Positions 46,845 to 59,072 are shown, numbered from the stretch's first letter. The stretch is DNA of 64,000 bases from Boswellia sacra (GCA_013180625.2 SNVD02012237.1:558001-622000); one strand, 5' to 3'. Translations and numbers: made by a program. Notes: generated from the sequence alone by a model not told the origin.

Positions 46845-47310
46845 AGCACTCGACATTCGTTTGTCGAGTGTTGAGTGTTTGTCGTCTAGTGTCAAGTGTC
46901 GAGAGGCGCTGTGTCGAGTGTCTAGCGCTGAGTGTCGAGGGTCGAGTGTCGCACAACTCGACGCGCATGCTCGAGCGTCGAGTGTCGAGTGCCGAGAGGC
47001 GTTGTGTTGAGTGTCTAGCGTCGAGTGTCGAGGGTCGAGTGTGGTTACGTGCGTGACTCAACGTGCACGTTTGGGTGTCGAGTGTCTAGCGTCAAGTGTT
47101 TAGTGTCAAGAGGCGTTATGTCGAGTGTCTAGCGCCGAGTGTCGAGGGTCGAGTGTCGCGCGTTGCGTACACGACTCAACGCGCACGTCCGAGTGTCAAG
47201 TGTCTAGCACCGAGTGTCGAGGGTTGAGGGTCGCGCGCTGTGTGCGTGACTCGACGTGCATGTTCGAGCGTCGCGTGTCGAGGTGTACAGTCTCGAGTGT
47301 CGAGCAAAAT
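46845..47310. repeat. CpG-rich GTCGAG minisatellite in the 3' LTR
   Basis: Counterpart of 28795-29240, with the same GAGTGTCGAG-type units but different unit order and number. Open frames through it are artefacts. Confidence 0.9.
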
Positions 47311-47424
47311 TACAGAACCACTCCAAATTTACTGTACACTTCCCAAAAAGTCATGGATTTTGCAAAAAAATTGTATTTTCTTGAGATTTATCATAGTGAT
47401 GATATTGAAAGGTTGTTAATATAT

Positions 47425-47672
47425 GCATTGGACCTTGGATTGGCTGTTTTGTATATAGATCCAAGGAGAATGCAGAGATCAAATTTTTAATGTTGGACCT
47501 TGGATGGACCGTTTTATATACAGATCCAAGGGGAACATGAATACTACAAAAATGATGTGTTGGACCTTGGATGGACCGTTTTGTATACGGATCCAAGGGG
47601 AACACAAGTACTATAAACATGATGAGTTGGACCTTGGATTGGCCATTTGGTATACGGATCCAAGGGCAACAC
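47425..47672. repeat. Four hairpin units in the 3' LTR
   Basis: Same CCTTGGAT...ATCCAAGG units as 29350-29665, one fewer. Confidence 0.85.
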
Positions 47673-48142
47673 GACTATAAACTTGACGTGCAAATGAACA
47701 TAATTGTTGGATTTATTATTATTAGGTGTGTAATTTTGTACCTGAGTAATTGTTGAATGTGTGTGATTTAGTATAATATTAAGATTTTTCCTACTGGGCT
47801 TTATGCTTACTCCCTCCCTCCACAGATACACAGAAGGATGTTCATTCTAGTGATGTTCCAGAGCTTTCCTAGAGAGTCTGGAGTCTGCATGCATAAAAAG
47901 ATTTTTGGGAACGGTCTTGATTCTCCTAACTTATGATAGGAGATTTTGTTATGTGACTAGTAATTCATGTATTAAGTTTTAGCCACCAGTAAATGTAAAG
48001 TTATTTTGAAAAATGGTCATATGTTATAATGAATTCAAAGGATGTATATAAGAAAAAAAATTTTTTTTTGATGATGTCCTTTTATTGAGTTCTTATTCAC
48101 TCACCCCTAAGGTCTCTAAATAAGAGATGTTAGGGCGTGACA

Positions 48143-49880
48143 TTCAACAGTTTAAAACACCTAGGTCTAACATGTACTTTGGTACCGCAAAAATAACAAG
48201 TTGGAATAAATTTTCTTACCTTTTTAGGACTAGATTTGAAAGAGCTTAGAGGGGAAACAAATGTTTCATTGCTTTTTGAACTAGGACTTGACCTTTTTGA
48301 GCTAGGTTCAAAATTTTTACTTGATGTTGAAGCTTTTACAAACACTATTGTTGATGAGGATGCAACATTACCTTCTGTGTACCCCAATCCATGTTTGTTG
48401 GAATTGTCTCTTCCAAGACTGAAGACCTGATCAAGTTTAGCTGACCCAATTCTGAGTTGATCAATACATCTTTTGCTCTCAATCAATTTTGTTGTAATTT
48501 TCTTAATATATGTTGTTTTGTCTGTCAAAGAACGCTCTAGTTCTGCGATACAGTTTTTAGCATAAGATTTTTCATATTATACAGTTTTTAGCACTTCAAT
48601 CTCCTTCTTCAAAGTTTTGATTTCTTCTTTCTGACTCAACTATTCATTATAGAGTGCATTGTAAGTTTCTTGCAACTCTTCATAGTATTCTAAATCATCT
48701 TCTGTATCTGAATGATCAAAATTGGTTTATAGTGTTTTGTTATGTCAATCATAACAGCTTTCCCTTTATCATCTGCAGTTACTGTAAATGCAACAAAATT
48801 ACTCATGCATTCTTGAGCTTCCGAATCATATTCTGATTCACTACTCCAAGTAGTTGTCAAGCCTTTGTTCTTTTTTTTTTGAGATTAGCACATTCAGATT
48901 GACTATGCCCATAACCAGAACATTCATAACATTGAATTTGTTCTTTCTTATCAGGCTGCTTCGATTTCTTCTTGTCATTCTCCTTGATGAATTTCCTGAA
49001 CTTTCCTTCATTTGAATTTGATGGCTTTCCCTGATTCTTTTTCCTGAAATTCTTTTTCATGAACTTGACATAATTTTTTATTAGAAAAACAATCTGTTTG
49101 GAATCAGTTTCATCAAGCTCATCATTACTTTCATCATCAGATTTTTCAGTTTTAACATTGAATGCAATGCTTTTCCCTTTTTGCTTCCTAGTACTATGAT
49201 TAATCTCAAAGTTTTAGAGAATGCCAATCAGTTCATCAACTCTCATCTCATCAGTGTTTTTAACTTTCTCAATGGCTGAAATTTTTTGTTGAAATTTATC
49301 TAGAACAGATCCAATTATTTTGCTAACAATTTCTGCATCAGTGAAAGTCTTGCCAAGCATGTATGTAGAATTGGTGATATGACATAACTTAGAATAAAAC
49401 TCAGAAATTGACTCATCCTCATGCATCATCAAGTTTTCAAATTGTAAATTCAGTCTCATCAATTTAGATCTATTAATAGATGTAATACCTTCATGTTTTA
49501 CCTCAAGAATGTCCCAAGTCTCTTTAGCCACTTTATACCTTGAAATATGTTCGAAGTTATTTAAATCCACAGCAACAAAAATTGCATTAAGAGCCTTTGA
49601 GTTCTAGCTTGAACGTCGGTATTCTTCATCAGTACATTCCTCTTCAGGTTTGGGTTTAGAATCACCAAAAGCATTCAATCTTGTTGGTGGTGTCCATCCT
49701 TTAAGCACACTGGTCCATGCCCTGTCATAAAGAGATTTGATAACATCATCATTCTTACTTTCCAACATGAGTAATTACCATCATCAACAATAGGTGGTTG
49801 AGTTCCGGATCCTCCATTACGAATAAACTCTATTCCTCTAAATCAGTGTGATCTCCTCTTCACTTGTATGTTATTGAACC
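48143..49880 (-). pseudogene. Copia 1 gag (N-terminal to zinc knuckles), broken
   Basis: On the minus strand. Starts near 49850 with GSGTQPPIVDDGNYSCWKVR. A frameshift at an ATGATGATG run leads into SLYDRAWTSVLKGWTPPTRL. Then ISRYKVAKETWDILEVKHEG and LMMHEDESISEFYSKL (49570-49214). A CCHC zinc knuckle CYECSGYGHSQSEC lies near 48890-48930, and a second CYFCGTKVHVRPRC (last His replaced) near 48160-48200. It is cut after CFKLLN by the Gypsy insertion and continues at 28050. Several stops. Confidence 0.85.
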
Positions 49881-49881
49881 T

Positions 49882-49893
49882 GCTCTGATACCA
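49882..49893 (-). promoter_or_regulatory. Primer-binding site of Copia 1
   Basis: GCTCTGATACCA on the plus strand, the exact complement of the initiator-Met site TGGTATCAGAGC, two bases from the LTR. Confidence 0.9.
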
Positions 49894-49895
49894 AT

Positions 49896-50640
49896 TGTAA
49901 GATCTAGAAGTATGAAGTTATGAGTAATATAACAGTAAACTGTAAAGTAAAATGATAAAGGAGGATTTTTCGTGGTTCGGTTATAAGACCTACATCCACG
50001 AACAGTTTTAGAGCTGCAATTCACTAAGTTATTGTTTGTATAATCTTTAGGATCGTTTACAGTACTGACTCACTCTAACACACTGATCTAATCTTTGTAA
50101 AACAAAATCTCGCCAATATCTTAAACTCTAGTGACACTACCCATTCTCTGTCGCTGATAACTTAACAACACACTGCTAAGTAAAACATAATCACGATGTC
50201 TGATGCTGAATTACATAAACACTTAACTTGCAAGTTCTCTCAAGTGTATAGTAACTCAAATAGACCTAATCAAAATTCATGCACGATTACAATCTCTCAC
50301 ACATGAATAAAACACTCATAAAATAAAATCAAAGAAGCATTCAAATTTGCGTTGAAGCTCTCCTCTTAATTCTTGGAATGTCGTGACATACACACCATCA
50401 ACATCTAAGTTATGTAAACATAACATTATATATAGTGGGATGCCTGATTGTAATCTCTTTAAAATCCTGTAAAAATCTTAATCAAACTCAAATTAGGATA
50501 AAGATCAGTACAATAGGAAGTCATATAAGTAACTCCTAAATGAAATATGACACAAATAAATATACTTCTATTTCAACTGGGATACATCAAATATCCTAAT
50601 CCAAAAAGATATTTACTATAAATCAAATACTTCCTAAACT
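49896..50640 (-). mobile_element. 5' LTR of Copia 1, truncated
   Basis: Begins TGTAAGATCT next to the primer site and follows the LTR at 20717 for about 745 bases, then stops without the CACCAACA end. At 50641 it joins gag sequence of a second Copia element. Confidence 0.85.
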
Positions 50641-52340
50641 GTTCATGTCTTAGGTACCTGTCTAAACTGTTTAGATTTCTTATGTAATAAATTTAACAAC
50701 TTATAACATCTTGGTCCGATGTGACCTTTTTCACTGCAGAAATAGCAAGTAGGAACAAATTTGGTTACGTTTTCTAGACACTTAAAAGAGCTCATGGGTG
50801 GGACAAAGATCTTTTTTTCTTTCAAGCTTGATTTTATGTCACTGAGCTTAAATCTGAAATGTTAATTAAGGCTTTAACAAAAATATTTTTGGAATTTGAA
50901 GCAATATTACCTTCATCGAATCCTAAGCCACACTTGTTTGTGCTGTTTCTTCCAAGGTTTAAAACTTGATCCAGTGGAGCTAGACCAATTATAAGTTCAT
51001 AAATGCACTTTTGAGCCTCTAAAAGTTTAGATTTGCTCAATCTCTTCAGTTTTTTGGTTCATTTCTTTCTCCAGTTGAGACAAGTAATCCTCAGCAGATA
51101 CTTTATCACAGTAGAGAATTTCTTTTTCTCTTTTAAGAGTGTTGATTAATGATTTCTGTATCTTCAATGACCCATAAAGATTCTTGTAAATTTCTTGTAA
51201 TTCCTCATAATAGTTTTTATCAATTGACTCATCACTGTTTAACTATTTAGTTATGTCAAACACAATTGCTTTGACTTTATCGGATGCATTGCTAGTAAAT
51301 GCTACAAAGTTATTGGAACTTTCTTCATCAAAAGTTGTCATCACTCCAAGTTGCACACATACCTTTGTCCTACCTTCTATTTTAATTGGGACACTCAGAT
51401 TGAATATGTCCAAATCCCTTGCATTTAAAACATTGTACTTGGCCTTTTTTGTCTGGTTTCTCTTCAATCTTCTTGGCTGATCCTTTGAGAAATCTCTTCA
51501 CGTTAAAGTTCCTTGCTTTTTGAGCTCTCCCAGGATTTTCCTTCTTGAGATTTTTCTTCATTTGTTTGACAAAGTTCTTTGTCACATATGCAATCTGCTC
51601 ATCATCTGTATCTTCATTCTCTTTCTTTTCTGAAGTAGCAGAAAAAGCAATGTTCTTTTCCTTCTTCCTTGATTTCAATCCCATCTCATATGCTTGAAGA
51701 GGACCAAGTAGTTCATCAACTCTCATGGTCTCCACGTTATGGCTTTCTTCAATGGTTGTAACCTCAGGCCGAAATTTATTTGGTAAAGATCTAAGGATCT
51801 TTCTTACAATTTTAGCCTTAGAATATCCATCACCAAGCATGTAAGCACCGTTAGTTATTTCACACAGTCTAGTATGAAAATCACTTATAGATTCATCCTC
51901 ATACATAACAAGATTTTCAAACTTTGAACTTAAGGTAAGTAATTTAGAGTCTTTTACCTTTTCTATACTTTCATGCTTTACCTAAAGAATATCCCATGTT
52001 TTTTTTGTGACTGTGCATTTTGAGATTAACCCAAATTGTTGAATATTGACAGATTGAAAATGGCATTGATTCCTTCAGAGTTCCAACTAGAAAGTTTATA
52101 TTTGACCTCGGACCATTTATTCTTTGGTATGTCAACTTGTTGCCCAATTTCATTGGTCTTCGTTGGTGGCATCCAACCATGAACAACACTTGTCCAATCT
52201 CTATGATCAAGGGATTTCATGAAGATCTTCATTTTAACCTTCTAATAGGCATAATTTTCATCTTCAATAATGGTGGTTGAGTAACTAAATTTCCACTCTT
52301 TAGTCCTTCCATACCTACAAAAAGAAATGTTGGTCTACGC
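50641..52340 (-). pseudogene. Copia 2 gag, broken
   Basis: Related to Copia 1 gag but a different copy. Minus-strand pieces in order: HRDWTSVVHGWMPPTKTNEI (about 52210), ISDFHTRLCEITNGAYMLG and VETMRVDELLGPLQAYEMGL (51906-51670), zinc knuckle CFKCKGFGHIQSEC (51390-51430), then a second knuckle CYFCSEKGHIGPRCYKLLN (50695-50750), ending HKKSKQFRQVPKT near 50645. Frameshifts separate them. It provides the uninterrupted sequence that confirms the Gypsy insertion site in Copia 1. Protease, integrase and RT are missing because the element is cut at 50641. Confidence 0.85.
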
Positions 52341-52359
52341 TAGTATGTCAATGTACCTA

Positions 52360-52370
52360 CTCTGATGCCA
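52360..52370 (-). promoter_or_regulatory. Primer-binding site of Copia 2
   Basis: CTCTGATGCCA, one change from the initiator-Met complement CTCTGATACCA; two bases from the LTR. Confidence 0.75.
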
Positions 52371-52372
52371 AT

Positions 52373-53306
52373 TGTTAGTTTTTGCAGTATGAGTAATTAA
52401 CAATAACTTAACCGAAAATAGTAAAGTAAAATAAAATAGAAGATTTTATGTGGTTCGGCTATAAACTAGCCTACGCTATGGGCAACAAGAGTTGTAATCC
52501 ACTATGTTATATATGTTTACACTCGACTTAGGACTCTTTATAGTAGCAGACACCCACTCACTCATAAACCTAATCTATGCAAACTTGATCAACCTCAATC
52601 ATAGCTATAGTCCTTCACACACTCTTCTAATATTGCACTTCACAGATACGAATGACTTAACTACACTGGTTTTGACAGACATAACCAATGTAATTGTTAT
52701 AGACTCATATAATCATTCAACTCACTTAAATTTACACGACTCAACAATACTTACAAATGAGATTTGTGCACATACTCAAGACACATGAGCCATACACAAT
52801 CTTAGCTCACTTAAGCATAAAGCTTTTACAATGAAAGACAAAGGAAATAACACACTCAAATGATTCATTCAATTCTGCGCGTATATCAAGCATTGTATGC
52901 TTGTTCCTTATATAGCATACAGAGTTATAAAAAGCACGTAACTAATCAAACCCAATCATTATCAATTCCCTACAAAATCTAAATAAGATGATTAGATAAA
53001 AATCACATAAAATAGAAAAGTGTATCTCAATCACTTAGATAATTCTAATTAAGTGATTGTCAATCAATCAAGATAATTAATCAATCAAGATAAGTATTTA
53101 AAAAAAATATCTTAATCTTAATTGTGATTGATAATCAAGATAAAACCTTTCAAAAATCACTTCAATCAATCAATTAATTCTTTTCTTAAAATAAATCTAC
53201 TGTAATGCATTAGAAAAGGAATAACATATATGTTTTTATCATAAGTTGACAAAACAAATTTAGATCATATGCATAAAGTTTGGCACTTGTCATGTTGACA
53301 CCAACA
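52373..53306 (-). mobile_element. 5' LTR of Copia 2
   Basis: 934 bases, TGTTAGTTTT to TGACACCAACA. Shares TGTGGTTCGGCTATAAAC and the terminal GACACCAACA with Copia 1 LTRs but is otherwise diverged. No partner LTR or target duplication can be seen because the 3' part of the element is missing. Confidence 0.8.
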
Positions 53307-53756
53307 AATTCAATCTCTGACAGCTTTCATATTCAGATTCATTTTAGAATAGGTGAAGAGAGAGGGAGGAGGGAAGCGAGAGTTGTGAATTAAGGAGATT
53401 GAAAATATCAAATAAAAATATGTTATTCTTTTAATCATTATATTTACTATTTTATTTTTATACTCTAAGAAAAGGGTATAAAAGTTATTTTATCTTCGTA
53501 CATTCAAGTTAACATTTTAGCTTCAAACAATAGGTTTATTTTGAGACTAATTTTTAAAGGTGAGGTCCTTCATGTTTTAAGGTTATTTGCAAAAAATTTT
53601 CATATTAATATAAATAACTTGACAATTCTTTATAATGGCTATTTCTATTCAAAAACATACTGAACACTTGGATTATTTAAAATATATATCATTAAATTAT
53701 TAATTTAATAATTTATTATTAGAATAATTTAATAACCTTTTGGCAAGAGTGAAGGC
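53307..53756. other. Intergenic, no feature recognised
   Basis: AT-rich spacer between Copia 2 and the MITE. A purine-rich run at about 53350-53395 is the only compositional feature. Confidence 0.6.
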
Positions 53757-53765
53757 TATCACATT

Positions 53766-54665
53766 TAGAGGTTGGGAATTTTTTACATGACCCGCGAACC
53801 CGACACGACACGACATGAAAATTAGCGGTTCTGGGTTTATTAATTGGGTTTGGGTCGTGTTCGGGTTGAAATTTTCAACCCGTTTAATAATTGGGTCGTG
53901 TCTGGGTCGAGGGATTGTACCCGCGGGTGACAACCACCCGTTTATGACACAAATCTATTTATGGCACAATTAACACTAATAAGACATGACAACACAACTA
54001 ACACGGATTGACACAATTATTTTTAAAGTGATTCAATTATAAATACAAATTAATTTTAAAATTCATTATATATTTATAAGATATTTAAATTCAAGGTTGT
54101 ATTTAATATTAATATCATATTATTATTATTAATTTTGATATGATCTTGAACTACCCTTAATTTTTTTTACATATTTTTTTTTTGTCGGTTAAGAGTTAAA
54201 AAGATGCAATAGATTTTTTTCTAAAGCTAAATTGCATTTTAAGTTTGTATGGAACTTCATCTTTAGTGGACTTTTTATTGTATTGTAGATGAATTTTAAA
54301 TATTTTCTTATTATTACTTTTTTAATTTAAAAATACTAAAATAAGTTGGAAATTGAAATGCTTAATCGTGTCACAATTATGTTAATAATTTAAACGTGTT
54401 GTAATCGTACCTGTAAAACGTATCATAATCATGTTAAACAGGTCCTATTCGTGTCTAACATGAAAATGACCCGTTTATTGTTCGTGTTCGCATATCGTAT
54501 TGTGTCACCTGCCGGTCACATGTTTATAATCAGGTTGTGTTTGGGTTGAGTCTCCTTGACACGAATAATAAACGGGTCGGGTCAGGTTTGGGTTGGATTA
54601 ATCTTTGTCGTGTCATAGCTAGACACGACACGAACACGACCCACAAACCCGAATTCGCACCCCTA
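53766..54665. mobile_element. hAT-like MITE (about 900 bp)
   Basis: The left end TAGAGGTTGGGAATT and right end AATTCGCACCCCTA are imperfect inverted repeats, flanked by ATCACAT on both sides (53758-53764 and 54666-54672; 7 of 8 bases if extended, the hAT size). Inside each end are GGGTCGTGT/ACACGACCC-rich segments in inverted orientation. No transposase coding. It is inserted in the duplicated thiolase promoter. Confidence 0.75.
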
Positions 54666-55145
54666 ATCACATCATGCATTTTGAGAACTTAATATCTTAT
54701 CTCATTCAATATTTAGATAAATATTAAGTTGACAATTCTTCCATTCCTCTTTTCGCCAATTAATCCATTGCTCATCGCCATTTCAAACCAAACCAAACAT
54801 GGAGAAAGCCATCAACCGACAGGAGTCCTACTCTGCCATCTCTGCCCTTCCTCTTCTTCTTCTTCTAACAATTACGAGTCAGCTCTCGCTATAAGTTTGT
54901 GTTTCCTTTTAGGCCAGAGATGTTGATTCGTAACTTTCTATTTATTTGGATTAGAATTAGTTGTTGATTGAGAAGTTGATGTTATTAAATTTATATTTTT
55001 TTGAAAGGAAATCAATTGTCTTTTCTTAGGAATATAATTTTCATTCGAAAAAAAATTTATAATTCTTAGATTTAGGATCTGATTAATTTAGAACCGGTTG
55101 TTTATGAAATATATATATTGCTTGTTTCGGAAGTAATATTTGAAA
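54666..55145 (+). pseudogene. Duplicated promoter and first exon of the thiolase gene, broken
   Basis: Matches 58915-59410, that is promoter, 5' leader, exon 1 and the start of intron 1 of the thiolase gene. An ATG at 54799 starts MEKAINRQ, then a one-base deletion (CGACAGGAGTCC against CGACAGAGAGTCC) shifts the frame and destroys the PTS2 targeting signal. The splice donor is also changed from GTAAG to ATAAG after CTCGCT at 54890. The match ends at about 55145, where the CACTA-related repeat begins. The remaining 13 exons are absent. It lies 4.3 kb upstream of the real gene in the same orientation. Confidence 0.85.
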
Positions 55146-58045
55146 ATCTAGAAGATGTTACTAAAGTTAATGTTTTTATAGTTGCCCATAAACATTAAGA
55201 TGGAACATCGATCAATGACTTTGTTGATGAAAAACTTGTAAGATGAGTAATCTTTTTTAATCTTGTACTATGAAATAAATAAAGTTTTTGAAAAGGCGGA
55301 TACAGATAATGTTATCTTCATCAGAAGTGGTGCAATCTCCCAAGTTGTAGCCCTGATTGTCGAGGTCATCAGCTTAAAGGACTTAGTAAAGAAGCAACAT
55401 CATCAAAATGGAGGTTTCAATGGATAGTAGAACAAATAATTCTCAACTAAGAGAAAAGATAAAATGACGTGAAGCTCACAGTTTGACTAATTTTATGTTT
55501 AGTTTGGTCCAAAATTCGGTTAAGTTTAGAAACCTTTTTTTTTATATTATTTCATTATTTTATTAAATAACTTAACAATTAAATCATGATTACAAAGTCA
55601 GGAAAAGGAAGCAAGTGTTCGATGGCATGACAACTTTGTAGATATACTTAAGTTGACTCAAAATCAGGGAATTCTAAAATTAGATTCTCATTTAATGTGT
55701 CTATTTCATTACATCTTAATAGTTAACTTATCAAGTTTGAATTACATGTTTCCTAAATATAACTTTAGGATAAAAGAGAAAATGACGATTTGAATATATT
55801 TGCAAATATGCTCAGTCAAACGCAATAGTAGGTAACTCTAAATAGATTAATTAAAGTGATGATTTCATTGCATAATATTGGATCTTCTATGGTTTTAGGC
55901 TATATAATTTTTAGTTACAGACTCAGGATAAACAATCCAGTAGTTAGATAAACAGATTTTTGGATATGCTTAATGATTAAAATTGAGCAATTTTTGTAAC
56001 AATTCTTTTTTATGTGCATGAGGTTTTTAATAGCATGACCTATTAGTTATTACTTATATAATTATTGATTATTTTCTTCGAATAAAGGAGTAAATGTTGG
56101 GATGCATACTGCTATAGAAATTCATTAGGCAACTTCTCAAAGATATTTTACGTATAATAGCGTTTTATGTTATATCATTTTATTTGTTTGTCTCATGGAG
56201 TTGATCTTTTAATGTGGTGAGCCAAAATTTTATTTGTTGTCTTAAAATTTTTCTCATGCTAAAATTTGAATTGTATGATTTTTTTGTGATTTTTGAAGTA
56301 AACTGCTTTTACTAGGAATATTTATTATCGTTATGGTGGATCTGGTATTATTGCAAAATATGAATTTAATTAAAGATTTTTTAGGCAAAGCACCTTTTAT
56401 ATTTTCTTATACACTTCGAAATATTTCAAATCCAATTGGTTTCACCTAAATTTCGATTTTATGAATTTTAATAATTTTTCGAATATAGGTACGTAGCCTT
56501 GATATATATATTTTTTTCTATCATAATCAATACTTTCAAAACATTTTTTATTACTTTAGACTTGCCCCAAAAAAAATCTGATTTTCTTTTTTCATGATGA
56601 CTCAAATGCATGCCTAGCATTAAATTGATGTTTCTCGTGATTTTACAATTTTTTTAATTTTATATAAATTTTAGAAGTCAGGTAGCTTAGTTTTGAAATC
56701 TATCTAATAAAATTGAAGGCCAGTAAACTGATGTTTATTTTAAGGGGTATTTATGCATAAATGGTTTAATACTTTTAATATCACATTATCATTATTTTTA
56801 TAACAACTTTGCAAAATATTATTATTTTTTCCCCATCGATTTATTAAAATCAGTTAATATGGGTTATTCAATATATGTTACTGAAGAAATAGAGATCAAG
56901 ATTTAAGAGGGCCTTTTAACTATAATGTATACTTATTAGTGTTTGCAAAATTTCTAAAATTATACTAACCCTTAGTGATCTTCACTTGTTTATTTGATTG
57001 TCACAACAATCGGTTTCAAATACTTAAGAAAAGAACAATAGTTTGAATCAAGATGTTGCAACATTCTCTTACGTAAGTTTATCTACCTTAACACAATCTA
57101 TACAAAATAATTTACAAAATAACATATAAAAATTTTCAATTAAAATTAATATTGTTTCTTGTTTGTTGTTTATGTTATAGATGTTCAAACTGCGTATTAC
57201 CTTTCAAGATGATTTCATTTAAAATGGAAAGTTAAGTTACTGCATTTGTTTGGAATGAGAGAAGTGGTTGTCGAACCTAAAGTTGATACTACCAATCCTG
57301 AAGTATTTGTTCATCCCATGGTTGTTGGTCCAAGTTGTTGGAGAGTTTGGCTCAAAAAATTGATTGTTAAAAGACTCCCTTTGTATCGAGCTATAAGTAA
57401 TATTCAATTCTTTGAAAATGCTTTAGGTAGTATGGTAGCATGGCATTCAAAATACATAAGATTTGATGCTTAAGTAATCAGTTGTTTCGTTTTTAGGATA
57501 TTACAATACTTATTTTCTTTATGTTATCTTTAACCTTTTAGGATTTTTATTTGATCTTAAGCTACATTGCATTATATACTTTTTTGTTTATGTGATTCGT
57601 ATAGAATTTTCAAATAATATGAGAATTGATAATTTTGTTAATTTTATTATTATTGAGCGAGAAATACTTACATGAGATAGGTATACCACGTCATTTTGCT
57701 GAACTAGTGTGTCCATCCAACCAAAAATTAACAGGTGGGTATCACAGGTAATTTTTTTGTGCGGTTTCTTTCTAGAATCCCCATGGATTGATAGCTCAGG
57801 ACATGTTTGCTTCTCTTCCTCATCGATTTCCTTGATACAATGCCGCCATACGACAAATCCTAAGCCTTCAGTTACTTATATATTTTACAACTACTCTCTT
57901 GCTTGATTCGTTTGATATAATCTTACCATACATCAGATCCTCATCTCTCGTTTGTTACAATGCTACCATATATCAAATCCAAAGTTTTTAGTTACTTATT
58001 CAAAACTGCACTATCTAATCTGCAAAAAGAATTTACTGCAATCGG
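55146..58045 (+). mobile_element. CACTA-related repeat, copy 2
   Basis: Matches 17755-20716 in the same orientation and order with many small differences, including a loss of about 45 bases near 56128. It starts exactly where similarity to thiolase intron 1 ends. The right boundary is taken where similarity to copy 1 is lost at the Copia insertion in that copy, so the true end may lie beyond 58045. Confidence 0.65.
57246..57473 (+). CDS. DUF8039-like fragment, open
   Basis: A 75-codon open frame ending GSMVAWHSKYIRFDA; the conserved part is VGPSCWRVWLKKLIVKRLPL and the GSxVAW motif. It corresponds to 19924-20151 but lacks the stop found there. It follows an AG after a T-rich run (TTATAG, about 57180), consistent with being an exon of a CACTA-associated protein. 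The upstream coding part cannot be assembled with confidence. Function unknown. Confidence 0.4.
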   Translation: MFGMREVVVEPKVDTTNPEVFVHPMVVGPSCWRVWLKKLIVKRLPLYRAISNIQFFENALGSMVAWHSKYIRFDA

Positions 58046-58912
58046 CATAAATTATTTTAATTAATTGGCTCTATGTTACATTTTATTGATTTTATTTTTA
58101 ATAAATATTAATATTAAATTTCTTTCTCAATTAATTTATATATGAGATTTAAAAGTGTGTATAGAGCAGATTAAAAATTTTGAAGTTCGGATAACGGATT
58201 TTTTGAGAAATGGGTAGCGTAAAGTATAATTAGAGGTTAATATCGCCTTTTTCAAACAATTATTTATAGAGTGGGGTTATATGAACCTCCAAATATCTTC
58301 TTTAAACAATTGTCTTTAAATACACTTGATCTTGAAAAAAAAATCAATTTTTAGGCTACAACATATAATATTCCAAAACTAAATCAATATAAATAATAGG
58401 AATTCAATAATGTATTATTATAACCACTAGAGATTACTTCAGAAATTAAAAAATCTATAACCTACAAATTTTCTAATAAGAAATATTTTTTTTTTATAAA
58501 CCACTTATTTCATCAAATTTGAATGAAATTACATGTTTTAATTATATTATTCATGTCCTAGATATTGATTAATTAATTTAAAATTTATTAAAGTTGACTT
58601 TTAAGATTATACGCGTCTTCGATAAAATATTAATTTTGTTAAAAATCTAGCAATTAGTGTACTTTAAAAAAGGATTTATAAAGTATACTTTGGGTTGATA
58701 TTATTCCACCCTAATTCATATTGAGCAGCTTTTTTTTTAAAGTAATTTACAAGATTTTAATTAATTAATAATAATAACAATTTTAAAAAATACTTACAAT
58801 TACCGAAAAATAAAATAAATATAATGATACGGAGAAATTAAAACACGCGTAGGCGTACGCGTTAGAAAGTGAGAGTGGGCTATGGAAACTGGAGTGAAGG
58901 CTTAGGCTTATA
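58046..58912. other. AT-rich intergenic DNA upstream of the thiolase gene
   Basis: No ORF, repeat or element recognised. ACGCGTAGGCGTACGCGT-like CpG-containing sequence at about 58843-58862 stands out from the AT-rich background and may belong to the distal promoter. Confidence 0.5.
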
Positions 58913-59072
58913 TCATTACATCACGCATTTCGAGAACTTAATATCTTATCTGATTCAACAATTATTGTTTACGCGACTATAAATCAGTCGACAATTCCTC
59001 CGTTTTTCTTCTTGCCAATTAATCCATTATTTACCACCATTTTAAACCAAACCAAACCGAACCAAACAAAAC
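58913..59072 (+). promoter_or_regulatory. Thiolase proximal promoter and 5' leader
   Basis: Conserved with the duplicated fragment at 54666-54798, which shows the unit copied was promoter plus exon 1. CTATAAATC at about 58977 is a plausible TATA box about 95 bases before the ATG. The ACCAAACCGAACCAAACAAA leader precedes the start codon. Confidence 0.5.

Larger units (their letters stand above)
28051..48142 (+). mobile_element. Gypsy chromovirus (Tekay/Del-like) nested in Copia 1 gag
   Basis: Flanked by the 5-bp duplication TTCAA (28046-28050 and 48143-48147). The 5' LTR is 28051-30129 and the 3' LTR 44704-48142 (carrying a solo-LTR insertion). It has an initiator-Met tRNA type primer site at 30133 and a polypurine tract at 44692. 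Gene order is gag, protease, RT, RNase H, integrase, with a chromodomain-like end, as in Gypsy chromoviruses. Three later insertions interrupt it: 31709-39494 in the protease, 40919-42843 in RNase H and 44819-46228 in the 3' LTR. Its own DNA is about 9 kb. Several stops make it inactive. Confidence 0.9.
44704..48142 (+). mobile_element. 3' LTR of the Gypsy chromovirus, interrupted by a solo LTR
   Basis: About 2.02 kb of LTR sequence once the insertion 44819-46228 and one TGGGG are removed. Ends GGGCGTGACA at 48142, followed by the TTCAA duplication. Differs from the 5' LTR by scattered substitutions and by repeat number in both arrays. Confidence 0.9.
20717..50640 (-). mobile_element. Copia LTR retrotransposon 1 (Sirevirus-like), minus strand, hosting a nested Gypsy element
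   Basis: The left LTR 20717-21577 and right LTR 49896-50640 belong to one family. Reading on the minus strand the order is: right LTR, primer-binding site, gag (49880-48143), the Gypsy insertion 28051-48142, then integrase, reverse transcriptase and RNase H (27890-24845), an extra ORF (24036-22042), polypurine tract, left LTR. Gag continues across the Gypsy insertion after one TTCAA is removed (CFKLLN joins LLHKRSK), matching CYKLLNLLHKKSK in Copia element 2. The element is dead: many stops and frameshifts. Its right LTR is cut short at 50640, where Copia element 2 begins. Confidence 0.85.
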
